Source of the DNA: Promethearchaeota archaeon
Lineage (GTDB): Archaea; Asgardarchaeota; Lokiarchaeia; Sigyniarchaeales; SOKP01
DNA length: 43,877 nucleotides
Assembly (NCBI GenBank): GCA_019058425.1
Contig: JAHPYZ010000037.1
Span: forward strand, 1 to 43,877
Reading direction: 5' to 3'
Shown: positions 9,279 to 18,442 of the stretch, in pieces
Numbering within the stretch: the first letter of the stretch is position 1
Layout: every line of letters begins with the position of its first letter
Program-made: the position numbers and the translations under genes
Notes under the pieces: model-generated
What the model saw: only the letters and a program-made list of their open reading frames with translations
Databases searched by the model: none
What the model was told of the DNA's origin: nothing

Positions 9279-10952
9279 TTAAATACCTAATGTTTTTGTT
9301 TCCTTATTTATATACAGACTGAAGGGTCCACTAAAAAGTAAAATCGTACCAAGAAATATCAAAAAAGCTAGAAATAGATATTCTCCAGTTGCTTGACTTA
9401 TATGATTATTACCAAAAGTAATACTCTCGATTGAAATTATCTCAAATACAAATAAGGAGACTATAGCAAAAATAAAAATTGCAGAAATTATTTGAATAAC
9501 ACCTATTATGATATTCATATAGTAAATAGATTTTGCCTTTGTTTTCTTGAGCTCAATAATTCGACCAATTCCAATATCTATAGCTACTTCATCCTTATTA
9601 ATCCTTTTTATAAAAAAATATACTAATTCTTTTAGTGGAATAACATCAAAGAAAATAGTCCCAATGATAAAAACACAAATAACAATCAAAATTCGTAATA
9701 AAATAAATGTAAAAATAGCAGGAATTCCTGGTATTGGTGAGGTGAGAACACTTAAATTGTTTAATACCCAGATAAAAAGTCCAACTAAAATTAAAGCAAA
9801 AGATTTTAATCCCGCGAGTGTTAATATCATTGAATGACGGTCTGCAATTGTGAGTAAATAATATGCTACTCCAATACTTAAAATAATTAATCCTAAGAAG
9901 ATAGCTCTAGGTTGTAAGAATAAAGCGAGAATAATACAGATTGACATAACTACATATGGTAAATAAGGATAAAATGGTGCTTTAAAAGGTCTATCGAGTT
10001 CTTTTCGCTTACGTCGTAAATTAACTGCTGCAAAATTTATAAATGCTAATCCTATGAAATAAATAAAAGTTGTAATTTCAGCAGTAAAACCAATATTTGC
10101 AAACATTAAAGCTAATATAGTAAATGAAATTGTAATTAAAATCGTTATGATAAGAATATAAGGGGATACCTTAGTTTTTTTGTTTACTTTTAAAAGTTTC
10201 TGTGATACATAATGATCCCTAGCGAGAGCAGTAAAGACAGCTATTGCAGAACCTAATGCTGCATTCATTGCAATCAATGTTGAAATTATTGCTGCGAGTC
10301 CCATTAATAAATATCCCGGAAAACTCATTATATCACTTAATATTAAAGCTAATAAAATAGAGTTTTCTCCTAACTCTGATTGTTGATTTCCAAGATTAAT
10401 CAGTACAGTAAAAGTGGTTAATAGATATATACTCAAAGTTATGACAATTGCGATAATATTTATTTTAGGAACATTTCTAGAGGGATTTTTTAGGTCTACA
10501 TTTAAGTATGCTAAGTTTGAGGTAATACTTGTAAAAAATATGAAAGTTGATGCAAAAACAAAAATAATATTAAAGAAACGTAAATCTGAATTTAAAAAAC
10601 TGGGATTATAACTTGATAAATTAAGGTTTGGTGCAATAATTAATCCTGCAAATATAAATATACCAAAAATTACTAATTGAATTATTGTTAAAGTTATTAA
10701 GGTTCTTAGTGCTAATTTTTGCGTTCTAAATACAACAATTGCAATGAACAATATTGATACAATCGCAATTAAAAGAATAAATGGTGTGTAAAATGGCAAA
10801 TTAAAAAACTCTTGAATAACAATTGCTAAAGCTTGAGCTGAAAATGAGAAGGATGCAATATTCGCAATCCATAAAAAAAAACCAATTATAAAAGCAAGAA
10901 ATCCTCCTAATGCTTCTTTACTAAAGTTATATGCACCACCAGAAATTGGCAA
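9279..10952 (-). CDS. APC-family amino-acid permease, main body (frameshifted from its N-terminus)
   Basis: A 557-residue membrane protein with at least ten hydrophobic helices. It opens with LPISGGAYNFSKEALGG, which is the end of a loop that normally lies inside the second or third helix region of APC transporters (pattern P-x-S/A-G-G-x-Y), not at a protein start. The missing first helices lie just upstream in another frame (10975-11169); reading one base fewer in the run of seven A's at 10986-10992 joins the two into one protein of about 629 residues. The nominal start is a TTG inside the conserved loop. The C-terminal 150 residues hold extra helices beyond the usual twelve. Transport of an amino acid is likely; which one is not visible. 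Confidence 0.8.
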   Translation of the reverse strand: MPISGGAYNFSKEALGGFLAFIIGFFLWIANIASFSFSAQALAIVIQEFFNLPFYTPFILLIAIVSILFIAIVVFRTQKLALRTLITLTIIQLVIFGIFIFAGLIIAPNLNLSSYNPSFLNSDLRFFNIIFVFASTFIFFTSITSNLAYLNVDLKNPSRNVPKINIIAIVITLSIYLLTTFTVLINLGNQQSELGENSILLALILSDIMSFPGYLLMGLAAIISTLIAMNAALGSAIAVFTALARDHYVSQKLLKVNKKTKVSPYILIITILITISFTILALMFANIGFTAEITTFIYFIGLAFINFAAVNLRRKRKELDRPFKAPFYPYLPYVVMSICIILALFLQPRAIFLGLIILSIGVAYYLLTIADRHSMILTLAGLKSFALILVGLFIWVLNNLSVLTSPIPGIPAIFTFILLRILIVICVFIIGTIFFDVIPLKELVYFFIKRINKDEVAIDIGIGRIIELKKTKAKSIYYMNIIIGVIQIISAIFIFAIVSLFVFEIISIESITFGNNHISQATGEYLFLAFLIFLGTILLFSGPFSLYINKETKTLGI

Positions 10953-10974
10953 ACTTGTTGATAATTCACTATAA

Positions 10975-11169
10975 TTAAGAGCAGTAAAAAAATATCAAAA
11001 TTCCTCCAAGAGATAAACTAATTAATACACCTGCCCCCGCGTCATGTATTGCTGAACCTAAAAGTATAAATATTGAGCCTCCAATTCCACAACCAATCCC
11101 ATATAGCACAGCTGTCCATAAACCAATTGTTCGTGTAGGAAGAATTTGTTTTTGCTCTTTTTCAGTCAA
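10975..11169 (-). pseudogene. N-terminal fragment of the APC-family amino-acid permease
   Basis: A 64-residue frame starting with the charged leader MTEKEQKQ and followed by RTIGLWTAVLYGIGCGIGGS, the classic first helix of amino-acid/polyamine permeases with its G-I-G-x-G-I-G substrate loop, then a second helix that is cut short at FFYCS and a TAA. Removing one T from the coding-strand T7 run continues the protein as IFFTALNYSELSTSLPISGG, which is exactly the family pattern. The pair therefore encodes one permease interrupted by a single-base insertion. The cause may be a sequencing or assembly slip, a real recent mutation, or +1 recoding. Confidence 0.8.
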
Positions 11170-11232
11170 ATTTATCGCACTTAATTAATGTACAAATTAA
11201 GAATTTTTATTTTATGATATAGTATAAAAATA

Positions 11233-12687
11233 TTATGATTTCTCTAAATGAAATACACCCGAAACAATCGATAATATAGCACCAATTAATAGGAATACAC
11301 CCATTATAGAGCTATTTAAATCACCTAAATCAATGACATTATAGAATACGCCCAGAGCCCATATTATGAAAAAGATTCCCAATGCAATTAAGATACCACC
11401 AAAAAATTTAGAAGCCCGGTAAATTGCAGATAAAACTTCTAACCTATGAATACGACTTTCTTTATCTCTAATCTCTTTCTCCTGACTTTCTAATTCTACT
11501 TTTAATTTTTGTAAAATTGCTCTAGAATCATTAGTACTGCTTTCAATAGCTTCCTTTGCTTTACTTAATTTTTCATGATCAGCTTCTATACGTGTTAATT
11601 TTTCTGTTAGTGATTCTAACCGCTTCTCACGCTCAATATATTCTGTATTTGATGTTTCAATATCTTGTTTTAAATCATTTACACGTTTTTCATTGGCTTC
11701 TATTAAGTTTTCCTTTGAAATAATTTGTTCAATCAAAGAATTAGCTGTGTCATTGAGTTCTTGTATACGTGATTCAATTTCTATCATTTGTTGTTGTTTA
11801 TCAGCTAACTGTATTTTATATTTAGCTAGAAGTTCCTCATAAGTCTCTCGTTGCTTCTCCATTTCAGGAAATCCTTCTTTATAATCTTCTAGCTTTGACT
11901 CAATATCATTAATTCTTCTTTCTTTTTTGTCAATTTGTTCAGTTAATAACTTTCTTTCTTCCTCTTTCGCTTCAATTTCTGAATTTGAATGTTCTAATTC
12001 GATTTTGTTCTTACTAATAGATACTCGTAAGGTTTCATTTTCAGCTCGTTGACTCTTTAATTTCTTTTCTATTGCTTCCGCTTCTTCTCTTTGTTTCTCA
12101 AGTAAATCTTCATTCTTTTGAACTTCTTGATTCATTTTAGCAATTTTGGTACGAAGATCATCTTGAGTAGTAACCTTTTCTTTTATTGAATCTGTAAGTA
12201 CAATTAGATCTACTTGTCTTGTTTCATATTGTTTAACCAATTGTTCATTGTTTTTCAGAAGTTCCATATATTCTTTTTCCAAATTCTCTTTACTTTCTGT
12301 TGTAATACTTAGTCTCTCCTCTAAATTACTCATCTCATCAGTTTTCCGATTATATTTTTCCTCAAGTTGTGATATCGTTTGTTCAATGGCGGTTAAGTAT
12401 TCCTCTTTATCATCTATTTTTTTATTAACAGATTTAAGCTTTTCTTGAGCCTCTTTTACTTCTTCACTAATTTCTTCAATTGCCTTCTTTTCAATCTCCT
12501 TTTCCTCTGCGGATTCTCCATTTGTAATAGTTTCTGATATGTCTTCAATACTATTTTCGAATGTTCTTAGTTTTTTATCTATCATATCTCTTGAGTCTTT
12601 AGCTTTTGATAAAAATTCCTTATCAACTCTATCAGTTTCCTTTTCCGGCTTAGTTTCCTTTTCTTCTCCTTTAAATTCGTCTGTCAT
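11233..12687 (-). CDS. Long coiled-coil protein with two C-terminal membrane helices
   Basis: A 484-residue protein. Residues 1-420 are almost wholly Glu/Lys/Gln-rich helix with heptad spacing, typical of one long parallel coiled coil. Residues about 425-480 hold two hydrophobic helices (FFGGILIALGIFFIIWALGV and SIMGVFLLIGAILSIVSGVF), so the rod should be anchored in the membrane by its C-terminus and point into the cytoplasm. No enzymatic motif is present and sequence similarity searches with such composition are unreliable. The design recalls membrane-tethering or cell-shape proteins, but that is only analogy. It is transcribed alone, with about 270-390 bases of upstream spacer. Confidence 0.8.
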   Translation of the reverse strand: MTDEFKGEEKETKPEKETDRVDKEFLSKAKDSRDMIDKKLRTFENSIEDISETITNGESAEEKEIEKKAIEEISEEVKEAQEKLKSVNKKIDDKEEYLTAIEQTISQLEEKYNRKTDEMSNLEERLSITTESKENLEKEYMELLKNNEQLVKQYETRQVDLIVLTDSIKEKVTTQDDLRTKIAKMNQEVQKNEDLLEKQREEAEAIEKKLKSQRAENETLRVSISKNKIELEHSNSEIEAKEEERKLLTEQIDKKERRINDIESKLEDYKEGFPEMEKQRETYEELLAKYKIQLADKQQQMIEIESRIQELNDTANSLIEQIISKENLIEANEKRVNDLKQDIETSNTEYIEREKRLESLTEKLTRIEADHEKLSKAKEAIESSTNDSRAILQKLKVELESQEKEIRDKESRIHRLEVLSAIYRASKFFGGILIALGIFFIIWALGVFYNVIDLGDLNSSIMGVFLLIGAILSIVSGVFHLEKS

Positions 12688-13080
12688 TTTAAAATTATTG
12701 GATTATGATAATTAATACCTCATATAGAATTAGAATATGAAAATATAATTAATTTTTGCAAACGCAAAATGTTTGGTTAAACATATCTCGATTTAAATAA
12801 TCGATCATTATAGATATACACATCAAATAAGTTTCTTAAGTTAAGATACCTATTCAGATATTTAAATGTTGATTTTTTCTGTCATATGATTAGGTAGCTG
12901 GATAAATTTAATGAATAAATTTATATATGATTATGTTTTAAATGGTAATTTGGATTTTTTTAAATCTTTTCACTATTAATTATGGGGTTTGTGAGTCTTA
13001 TGACCGGATTTAACGATATCGGTAATACTTTATCTATGGTTCGCGTTTGAACAAACACTCTTTCCCCTTCTAAATTCAAT
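12688..13080. other. Intergenic spacer with a possible 39-residue frame
   Basis: The region between the coiled-coil gene and the AlkC/AlkD-like gene is very A+T-rich and holds promoter-like TATA runs for the coiled-coil gene (minus strand) and a six-base-pair hairpin TTTTGC-AAAC-GCAAAA at 12754-12769. Its right end (12960-13079) is less A+T-rich and contains a minus-strand frame of 39 codons starting TTG and ending TAA (see the findings). I see no RNA gene or repeat here. Confidence 0.5.
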
Positions 13081-14007
13081 TTATTTTTTGGGTTTTGCTA
13101 ATCTATTTCGTTTCTCATCGAAATATAGTACATAGTTTTTTCCTAAAATTTTTTCAAGAAGTGGGTGAAATTCAGGATTTTTAGTTTTTAGCCATCTCAT
13201 TGCATGCTTCATAGTCCAGATTAATCTTTTATTTTCTTTACTTAATCCAATTTCATTAGAAATTCCATCGTGAACTTCAATTTGTGCATTTTTAATCCAA
13301 GATTCCATCAATTCCAAGATTTTTTCTGGCATATATTTTGATAGATCTTTAAGATTATTTCCTACTGATTTTCTTACATATATAGAAGGATCATTTCTTA
13401 AAATTGTAAGAATATCTATAATTTTATCATTTTTAGCAGGATCTCTAAGCCATTTTATATAAGTGTGAGGCCTTAGGCTTTCAGAAACAAGTCTTCTGAG
13501 ATTTTGATTGCTGTTATTAGTCCAGTTGGATAATAATTCAAGCGTTCTGATTGGTTTTTTTTTTAAACCTGCTAATATTGCTTCCAAAATTGTCTCTCTA
13601 ACTATCCAATTGCCATGACAAGCATAAAGTTGTATCAATGGAACCATTTTTTCAAATTCTTCAGGATATGCTAAAATGTATTCTGCAATAATATGGAGAG
13701 CATAAAGCTCAAGAATATTACTCTCAGTACTTTCTCCATAATTAAATGTTTTTTCTACAAGGTCAATAATAAATTCAATACTGGTTCTATTTTTCTCTAG
13801 TAAGTAATGAAATACTCCTTTAGCAACATGATTAGAGATAAATTTAATTCCTTTACCAATTCGTTCCGTCTCTGGTATCAAATCGTATTCAGTGTTAAGG
13901 AAATCATTAATCTGTTCCAATATTTTAGCATTATTGCTCCAAATTTCTATTGTTTTACAAAAATTTAGAGTTCTTCCTTGAATTGACTTAGCTGAACTAA
14001 TTGACAT
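13081..14007 (-). CDS. HEAT-like repeat protein of the AlkC/AlkD DNA alkylation repair type
   Basis: A 308-residue all-helical protein. The central stretch LRRLVSESLRPHTYIKWLRD (about 175-194) followed by ILRNDPSIYVRKSVGNNLKD and a W-to-W spacing matches bacterial AlkC/AlkD-like glycosylases (COG4335), which wrap damaged DNA and release 3-methyladenine or 7-methylguanine. I infer the function from this pattern; catalytic residues are not certain at this level. It ends in a basic tail (RNRLAKPKK) suited to DNA contact. The start lies 5 bases after the stop of the PfkB kinase gene, so the two are likely one transcript although they are functionally unrelated. A one-base shift in the AAAAAA just before the stop would extend the protein by about 40 residues. 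Confidence 0.7.
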   Translation of the reverse strand: MSISSAKSIQGRTLNFCKTIEIWSNNAKILEQINDFLNTEYDLIPETERIGKGIKFISNHVAKGVFHYLLEKNRTSIEFIIDLVEKTFNYGESTESNILELYALHIIAEYILAYPEEFEKMVPLIQLYACHGNWIVRETILEAILAGLKKKPIRTLELLSNWTNNSNQNLRRLVSESLRPHTYIKWLRDPAKNDKIIDILTILRNDPSIYVRKSVGNNLKDLSKYMPEKILELMESWIKNAQIEVHDGISNEIGLSKENKRLIWTMKHAMRWLKTKNPEFHPLLEKILGKNYVLYFDEKRNRLAKPKK

Positions 14008-14012
14008 TTTTA

Positions 14013-14975
14013 TTATTCATTAGCTTTCATAAATTTTATAGCATTTTGGTACGAAGTATTAGTCATCGGTCCAAAATATTCAACTTTAAGTGCTCCTACA
14101 GCATTTGCGAAAGTAGCAGCTTTTACTAAATCCCAACCAGCTAAATACCCTATGATAAAAGCACCACCAAAAGAATCTCCTGCTCCTGTAGGATCTCTTT
14201 CGATCGCTTTAAATCCTCTTACTTTTTGCCCATCTTGATCATTTGAAGTAAACAATGTACATCCTTCTTTTCCTTGTTTTAATACAATTATTTCAGGTCC
14301 CATTTTTATTAATTTTTGGCAAGCCTTTTTTGCACCTTTTACTCCCGCTAACATTTCAGCTTCTTCCCCACTTGGAAGTAAAATTTGGGAGGTATTTAAC
14401 ACTGGAATGCTCATTTCTAAAATGTCTTCAATATCTAACATTTCAGGTCTAAGATTTGGATCAAATGAGATAATTACATCTGGATTAGATTTTTTTGCAA
14501 TCTTGATTGCTTTATAACATGCCTCTTGAGATTTTTTGCTAATAGAAAGAGCACTTCCCGTAATGTGGAGATTCTTAACATTCTCAAAAAAATTTTTTTT
14601 GATATCCTCTGGAGATGTTTCTCCAGCAGCACCTTTAGCAAAAATAAACTTTCGAGAACCATCAGAATTATATTGATTGAAAGCAATTCCCGTTGTAAAT
14701 TTTTCTGTGATTCTAATTTGTGAAGTATCAACTTCATCATAATTTAACTTTTCAATAACACAAGATCCAAATTCATCATTTCCAATTACTCCAATAAATC
14801 CGGATATCAACTTAAAATTCTTTCCCATACGAGCTGTTGTATCAATATAGTTTGCTGGTGCTCCACTTGGGAATGGACCTTTATATACAGCTCCAAGTTC
14901 TCCATGAGGTGTATCTTTTTTTTCCCGCATGATTTCGACTAGTAATTCACCAAGAGAAATAATATCAGGACACAT
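14013..14975 (-). CDS. PfkB-family carbohydrate kinase
   Basis: A 320-residue sugar kinase of the ribokinase fold. Seen: N-terminal GELLVEI, substrate-binding GAPANYIDTTARMG (38-51; family signature 1), FDPNLRPE (171-178), and the ATP/catalytic signature DPTGAGDSFGGAF (261-273) with base Asp267. The FDPN-RP motif and the loop IGNDEFG are common to fructokinase, 2-keto-3-deoxygluconate kinase and 5-dehydro-2-deoxygluconokinase, so the substrate cannot be fixed. It probably phosphorylates a ketose or sugar acid in a sugar-breakdown route. First gene of a two-gene unit with the AlkC/AlkD-like gene (5-base gap). Confidence 0.9.
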   Translation of the reverse strand: MCPDIISLGELLVEIMREKKDTPHGELGAVYKGPFPSGAPANYIDTTARMGKNFKLISGFIGVIGNDEFGSCVIEKLNYDEVDTSQIRITEKFTTGIAFNQYNSDGSRKFIFAKGAAGETSPEDIKKNFFENVKNLHITGSALSISKKSQEACYKAIKIAKKSNPDVIISFDPNLRPEMLDIEDILEMSIPVLNTSQILLPSGEEAEMLAGVKGAKKACQKLIKMGPEIIVLKQGKEGCTLFTSNDQDGQKVRGFKAIERDPTGAGDSFGGAFIIGYLAGWDLVKAATFANAVGALKVEYFGPMTNTSYQNAIKFMKANE

Positions 14976-15053
14976 AATTACTATTTAATCTTTTTTAAAA
15001 TTAATTATTTTGAAAAAAGATTTTCCAATAAAAAAAAGTTATCTAAGAAAAAT

Positions 15054-15935
15054 TTATTTTATAAATTTCGCCTTAAATGAATCAATAGTGCTGGATATTT
15101 CGTTAATATGAAGTTTTAATTCTTTGGGGTGCAATTTTTTCAAACTATCTAGGCTATCAATTATATTTTTCATTTCATCAATCCATAAATTCATGAGGAT
15201 CTCTTTCTCTTTGTTTTTGCACGCAAGTTTTATTTCTTCATCAATCCACTCTTTAGCACTTTCGTATATTTGTTTTTTAAGTACGTCCACAGTTATTTTA
15301 ACTAAATCTTGTTCACTTTTAAGATCCTCTAATATAGGTTTAAGACTATTTTGATACTCCATATTTTCTTCATTGAATTTCTTAATCATATCACCAAGTA
15401 CCTCTTCTTTAGTATCAAACTCTTCTTTAAAACCATTTAATTTGCTTGAAAAATCTTTGCTTATTCCTTTAATATTCTCTTTAATGGATCCTATTTCATT
15501 TTCAAGATTAGCTATATGGTTATTTAATGTAGTCTCAATTATTTTAAATTTTTCGCCTACTTCTGATTCTAGCGTTTTCAGGTTTTCCTCCAACTTCTTA
15601 TCAAGAGTACTGTGCTTTTCTTTCAATTCAGCCTCAAACATATTGGCTAAATCTTCAATTTTCTTAGTAGTTGTACTTCCATGTTCTTTCATTCTTTGTT
15701 CTAATTTGTTGAGTTGTTCAGATAACTTTTTCTCAATTGAATTAACAGTACTCTGTTGAGTTTGATCCATGTTTTTTATTTGATCCAATATTTTTTTTTC
15801 TGAATTATTGACTTGTTCACTCACTTTTTGTGAGATCTTTTTAATTTGCTCATTAAATTTCTGATCAAGTTTGTTCACTTGCTCCTTTAGTTTCTGATAA
15901 TCTTTTACATTAATTTCTTCTGACATTTTATTCAT
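15054..15935 (-). CDS. Soluble coiled-coil protein next to the small GTPase
   Basis: A 293-residue, almost wholly helical protein. Residues 1-190 repeat short units such as KLDQKFNEQIKKISQ and KLEENLKTLESEV with regular heptads, like a methyl-accepting or apolipoprotein-type rod; the last 100 residues are a more globular helical bundle (EEIKLACKNKEKEILMNLWI). There is no signal peptide or membrane helix. It begins 48 bases after the end of the Ras-like GTPase gene and runs the same way, so the two are probably co-transcribed. A role as effector or scaffold for that GTPase is inference only. MNKM offers two starts three codons apart. Confidence 0.75.
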   Translation of the reverse strand: MNKMSEEINVKDYQKLKEQVNKLDQKFNEQIKKISQKVSEQVNNSEKKILDQIKNMDQTQQSTVNSIEKKLSEQLNKLEQRMKEHGSTTTKKIEDLANMFEAELKEKHSTLDKKLEENLKTLESEVGEKFKIIETTLNNHIANLENEIGSIKENIKGISKDFSSKLNGFKEEFDTKEEVLGDMIKKFNEENMEYQNSLKPILEDLKSEQDLVKITVDVLKKQIYESAKEWIDEEIKLACKNKEKEILMNLWIDEMKNIIDSLDSLKKLHPKELKLHINEISSTIDSFKAKFIK

Positions 15936-15983
15936 CTATTTCGTAATTTATATATCATTATCCTAATTTCCTGGACAAGAACT

Positions 15984-16985
15984 CTATTCGTATTGCATAG
16001 ATTGTTCTTCTTTTACTTTTGATATTATTTTTACTAATTCAAATTCCTCTATATTTAATTTTGATATTAACTCTATACCAGATTCGAAATCTTTCTTAGT
16101 AGTTAAAAAAAGATTTTTTAAGTTGTCAATTAATTCTATCACTGATTTAGCATGAGATTTCTGAATATGCTTTATTGTTTTATTAAGTTCTGAAATATTA
16201 ATTAAAAATTGATCCATAACTTCATTTTTTTGAGCTTCATTTTTTTCTAATTCTTGTCTCAAAAAATCATAATATTTCAATTCTACGATTTCTTTTTCAA
16301 CAGCGCTTTCTTTTCTAACTTTCGGTTTTATTTTTACTTTTTCTAAGATAGAATCAATATTAGATAAATTCCATAATTGGTCCTTTAATTCTTCTTCATT
16401 CTTTCCAATTAATTTTAGAAATGCTGTTGATATATTGCTAGGAACGAGATCTGGATCCATTAACTCTGATTTTCTTAAAAATGTATAGATTAATAATTCA
16501 AAACATTGATAAATCCCTTCACCCGTTTTAGCTGAAGCTAGATATATACGATCTCTTTTAGTCATTAACTCTTTTAAAGCTGTTATAAACTTTTTATTGC
16601 TAGTTAATAAATCTAACTTATTTCCAACAAAAAGAGATACAGCTTCTTCAGAATATCGATTAATATTTTCTAAAAACTCCTTTTTTAGATTAATGAATGT
16701 CTCTTTTGGCTTAGTTAAATCAAAAACTAAAAGAACACAATCAATATTAGTGTATATTCTTGGATTAAAGGGATTAAATGATCTTTGACCTCCAGAATCC
16801 CAAACAGTAATACTAATAATTAAATCCTTTTCTTTTATTTTATATTCTTTTTTTGCTGTTTCATTCCCAATTGTTGGTAAGTATTGTTCGGGAAACTCTT
16901 TTCTTAAATACGTATTAATAATTGAAGTTTTCCCTACTTGAGCTTCTCCTAATAATACCAATTTTAAATTAATAGTTCTTTCCAA
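15984..16985 (-). CDS. Ras-like small GTPase with long C-terminal helical extension
   Basis: A 333-residue protein. Residues 7-180 are a Ras/Rab/Arf-superfamily G domain: G1 GEAQVGKTS (13-21), switch-I threonine in LPTIGNE (Thr38), G3 WDSGGQ (62-67, where eukaryotic enzymes read WDTAGQ), G4 NKLD (122-125) and G5 SAKTG (151-155). The family catalytic Gln (Gln67) is kept. Residues 180-333 add a charged helical region with coiled-coil spacing and no C-terminal prenylation cysteine, so membrane targeting by lipid is unlikely; the extension may bind a partner. Small GTPases are unusually numerous in Asgard archaea. The next gene on this strand encodes a coiled-coil protein that could be its partner. 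Confidence 0.92.
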   Translation of the reverse strand: MERTINLKLVLLGEAQVGKTSIINTYLRKEFPEQYLPTIGNETAKKEYKIKEKDLIISITVWDSGGQRSFNPFNPRIYTNIDCVLLVFDLTKPKETFINLKKEFLENINRYSEEAVSLFVGNKLDLLTSNKKFITALKELMTKRDRIYLASAKTGEGIYQCFELLIYTFLRKSELMDPDLVPSNISTAFLKLIGKNEEELKDQLWNLSNIDSILEKVKIKPKVRKESAVEKEIVELKYYDFLRQELEKNEAQKNEVMDQFLINISELNKTIKHIQKSHAKSVIELIDNLKNLFLTTKKDFESGIELISKLNIEEFELVKIISKVKEEQSMQYE

Positions 16986-17302
16986 CTTAGTTATCGCCTA
17001 GAAAAGAGGTATAAAAATTTTAATTAATAAGTTATCGGATTATGAAAAACAATAAAGTATTTTTTAATTTATAAAAACAAAAACGGAACTTATATTTAAA
17101 TATATTTAGTTAAACAATCTCAAACACATTATAGAAGTGATTATAATTAAGTGTTTTATCAAAAATTCAATTCCTTAAAGGAAATTTCATCTAATTTATT
17201 GCTTTTAAAGCGATAAAAAATTTAAATTGTTTTTTAATTTCTCACTATCAATATTATAATATTATTATTGATATTAAAACGAGTTGAAAATGGTATAAGC
17301 AA
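16986..17302. other. Divergent promoter region between the GTPase and nitronate monooxygenase genes
   Basis: About 317 bases of almost pure A+T with several near-perfect inverted repeats, among them AATTCCTTAAAGGAAATTT around 17169 and a long A/T palindrome ATCAATATTATAAT-ATTATTATTGAT near 17250. These are probably mostly a consequence of base composition. TATA-like runs exist toward both genes. No gene or RNA is seen. Confidence 0.4.
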
Positions 17303-18340
17303 ATGGGATTAAAAACAAAGATAACTGAAATGCTTGGAATTAAACATCCAATAATTGCAGCACCTATGGGTCCTTTTTACACTAAGGAATTAACCGTTGC
17401 AGTTTCTGAAGCCGGAGGTTTAGGAGTGTTAAGTCACACTAATCTATTCGGGAAAGCTAGTTTAGAAGAAATGAAAAAGGACATGGAATATGTGATCGAA
17501 CATACAGATAAACCATTTGGGTTTAATGTAAGGACATCTAGACTACAATTGGATGCTCCAGGCCTTTGTCGTGGGATTTCAAGATTTATAATGGATAATC
17601 CAAAATTAAAAGAACAATGTATTTACGTAGTAACTAGTGCAGGTTCACCTAAAACATTACCAAAAACCAAATCATTTATAAGATTAAAAGAGAGTGGTTC
17701 TAAGATTAAACATTTCCATGTTGCTCCCGCTTTATGGCTTGCTAAAAAATGTATTGACGCGGGAGTTGATGGTGTTGTATTAACGGGATATGAAGGTGGA
17801 GGACATCAATCATATGAAAAAATTAGCACGCTAGTTCTCCTTCAACAGGTTAGAAAAGAACATCCTGATCTACCAATTGTAGCATGTGGAGGTTTTGCAA
17901 GTGGAGAAGGTTTAGCTTCAGCGTTAGCAATGGGAGCAGGAGCAATTGCAATGGGATCAAGATTTATCGCGTCAAAAGATAGTGAGTTTCATGATAGTTA
18001 TAAAAACATTGTACCGTCTGCGAAGGCAAGTGATACAATTTATGTAACAGGAGTATTAGGACCGATAAGACTATGGAAAAACAATTATTCTTTACATCAT
18101 GGAGTTGTTTCAAGTAAGGAAGAAAAAATGGCACAAGAAGCACAAATAACTCCACAGATGGCATTGGAAGACCAAAAATTCTATGAAATGACTTATGAAG
18201 GTAATACTTCTGAAGGCGCGGTTCTTTTAGGCCAAAGCATTGGCATGATTAATTCGATAGAAAGTGTACAGGATATTGTTGATAATATTGTTAAAGATGC
18301 AGAAAGTAAGCTAAAAGAAGCTTATTCCTATATTATTTAA
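17303..18340 (+). CDS. Nitronate monooxygenase / FabK-like flavin enzyme
   Basis: A 345-residue TIM-barrel flavoenzyme of the 2-nitropropane dioxygenase family. Seen: the N-terminal IIAAPMGPF with the FMN-contacting loop, VSEAGGLGVLSH (35-46), the glycine-rich VVLTGYEGGGHQS with the family histidine, and the phosphate-binding ending VACGGFASGEGLASALAMGAGAIAMGSRF. Relatives oxidise alkyl nitronates to aldehyde or, as FabK, reduce enoyl-ACP; archaea lack fatty-acid synthesis of the bacterial kind, so nitronate detoxification or an unknown reduction is likelier. Monocistronic, facing away from the GTPase gene. Confidence 0.88.
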   Translation: MGLKTKITEMLGIKHPIIAAPMGPFYTKELTVAVSEAGGLGVLSHTNLFGKASLEEMKKDMEYVIEHTDKPFGFNVRTSRLQLDAPGLCRGISRFIMDNPKLKEQCIYVVTSAGSPKTLPKTKSFIRLKESGSKIKHFHVAPALWLAKKCIDAGVDGVVLTGYEGGGHQSYEKISTLVLLQQVRKEHPDLPIVACGGFASGEGLASALAMGAGAIAMGSRFIASKDSEFHDSYKNIVPSAKASDTIYVTGVLGPIRLWKNNYSLHHGVVSSKEEKMAQEAQITPQMALEDQKFYEMTYEGNTSEGAVLLGQSIGMINSIESVQDIVDNIVKDAESKLKEAYSYII

Positions 18341-18442
18341 ATATTAAATTATAAAACACTTAAATTATTTTTTTTCTTATTTTTTAATATTTCCAAATTA
18401 AATCTTCCTTAAATAAAATGAATTTAAAAAAAAATCCAAAAT

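Noticed and set aside
15373..15759. A 128-residue plus-strand open frame opposite the coiled-coil gene
   Set aside because: It is the mirror of a Glu/Lys-rich coiled-coil gene, which leaves few stops on the opposite strand; its Ser/Phe/Leu-rich translation has no pattern of its own and the opposite strand has clear heptads.
16986..17302. A/T palindromes in the GTPase/nitronate monooxygenase spacer as operators
   Set aside because: They consist almost wholly of A and T with no G/C-containing core, so chance in such DNA explains them.
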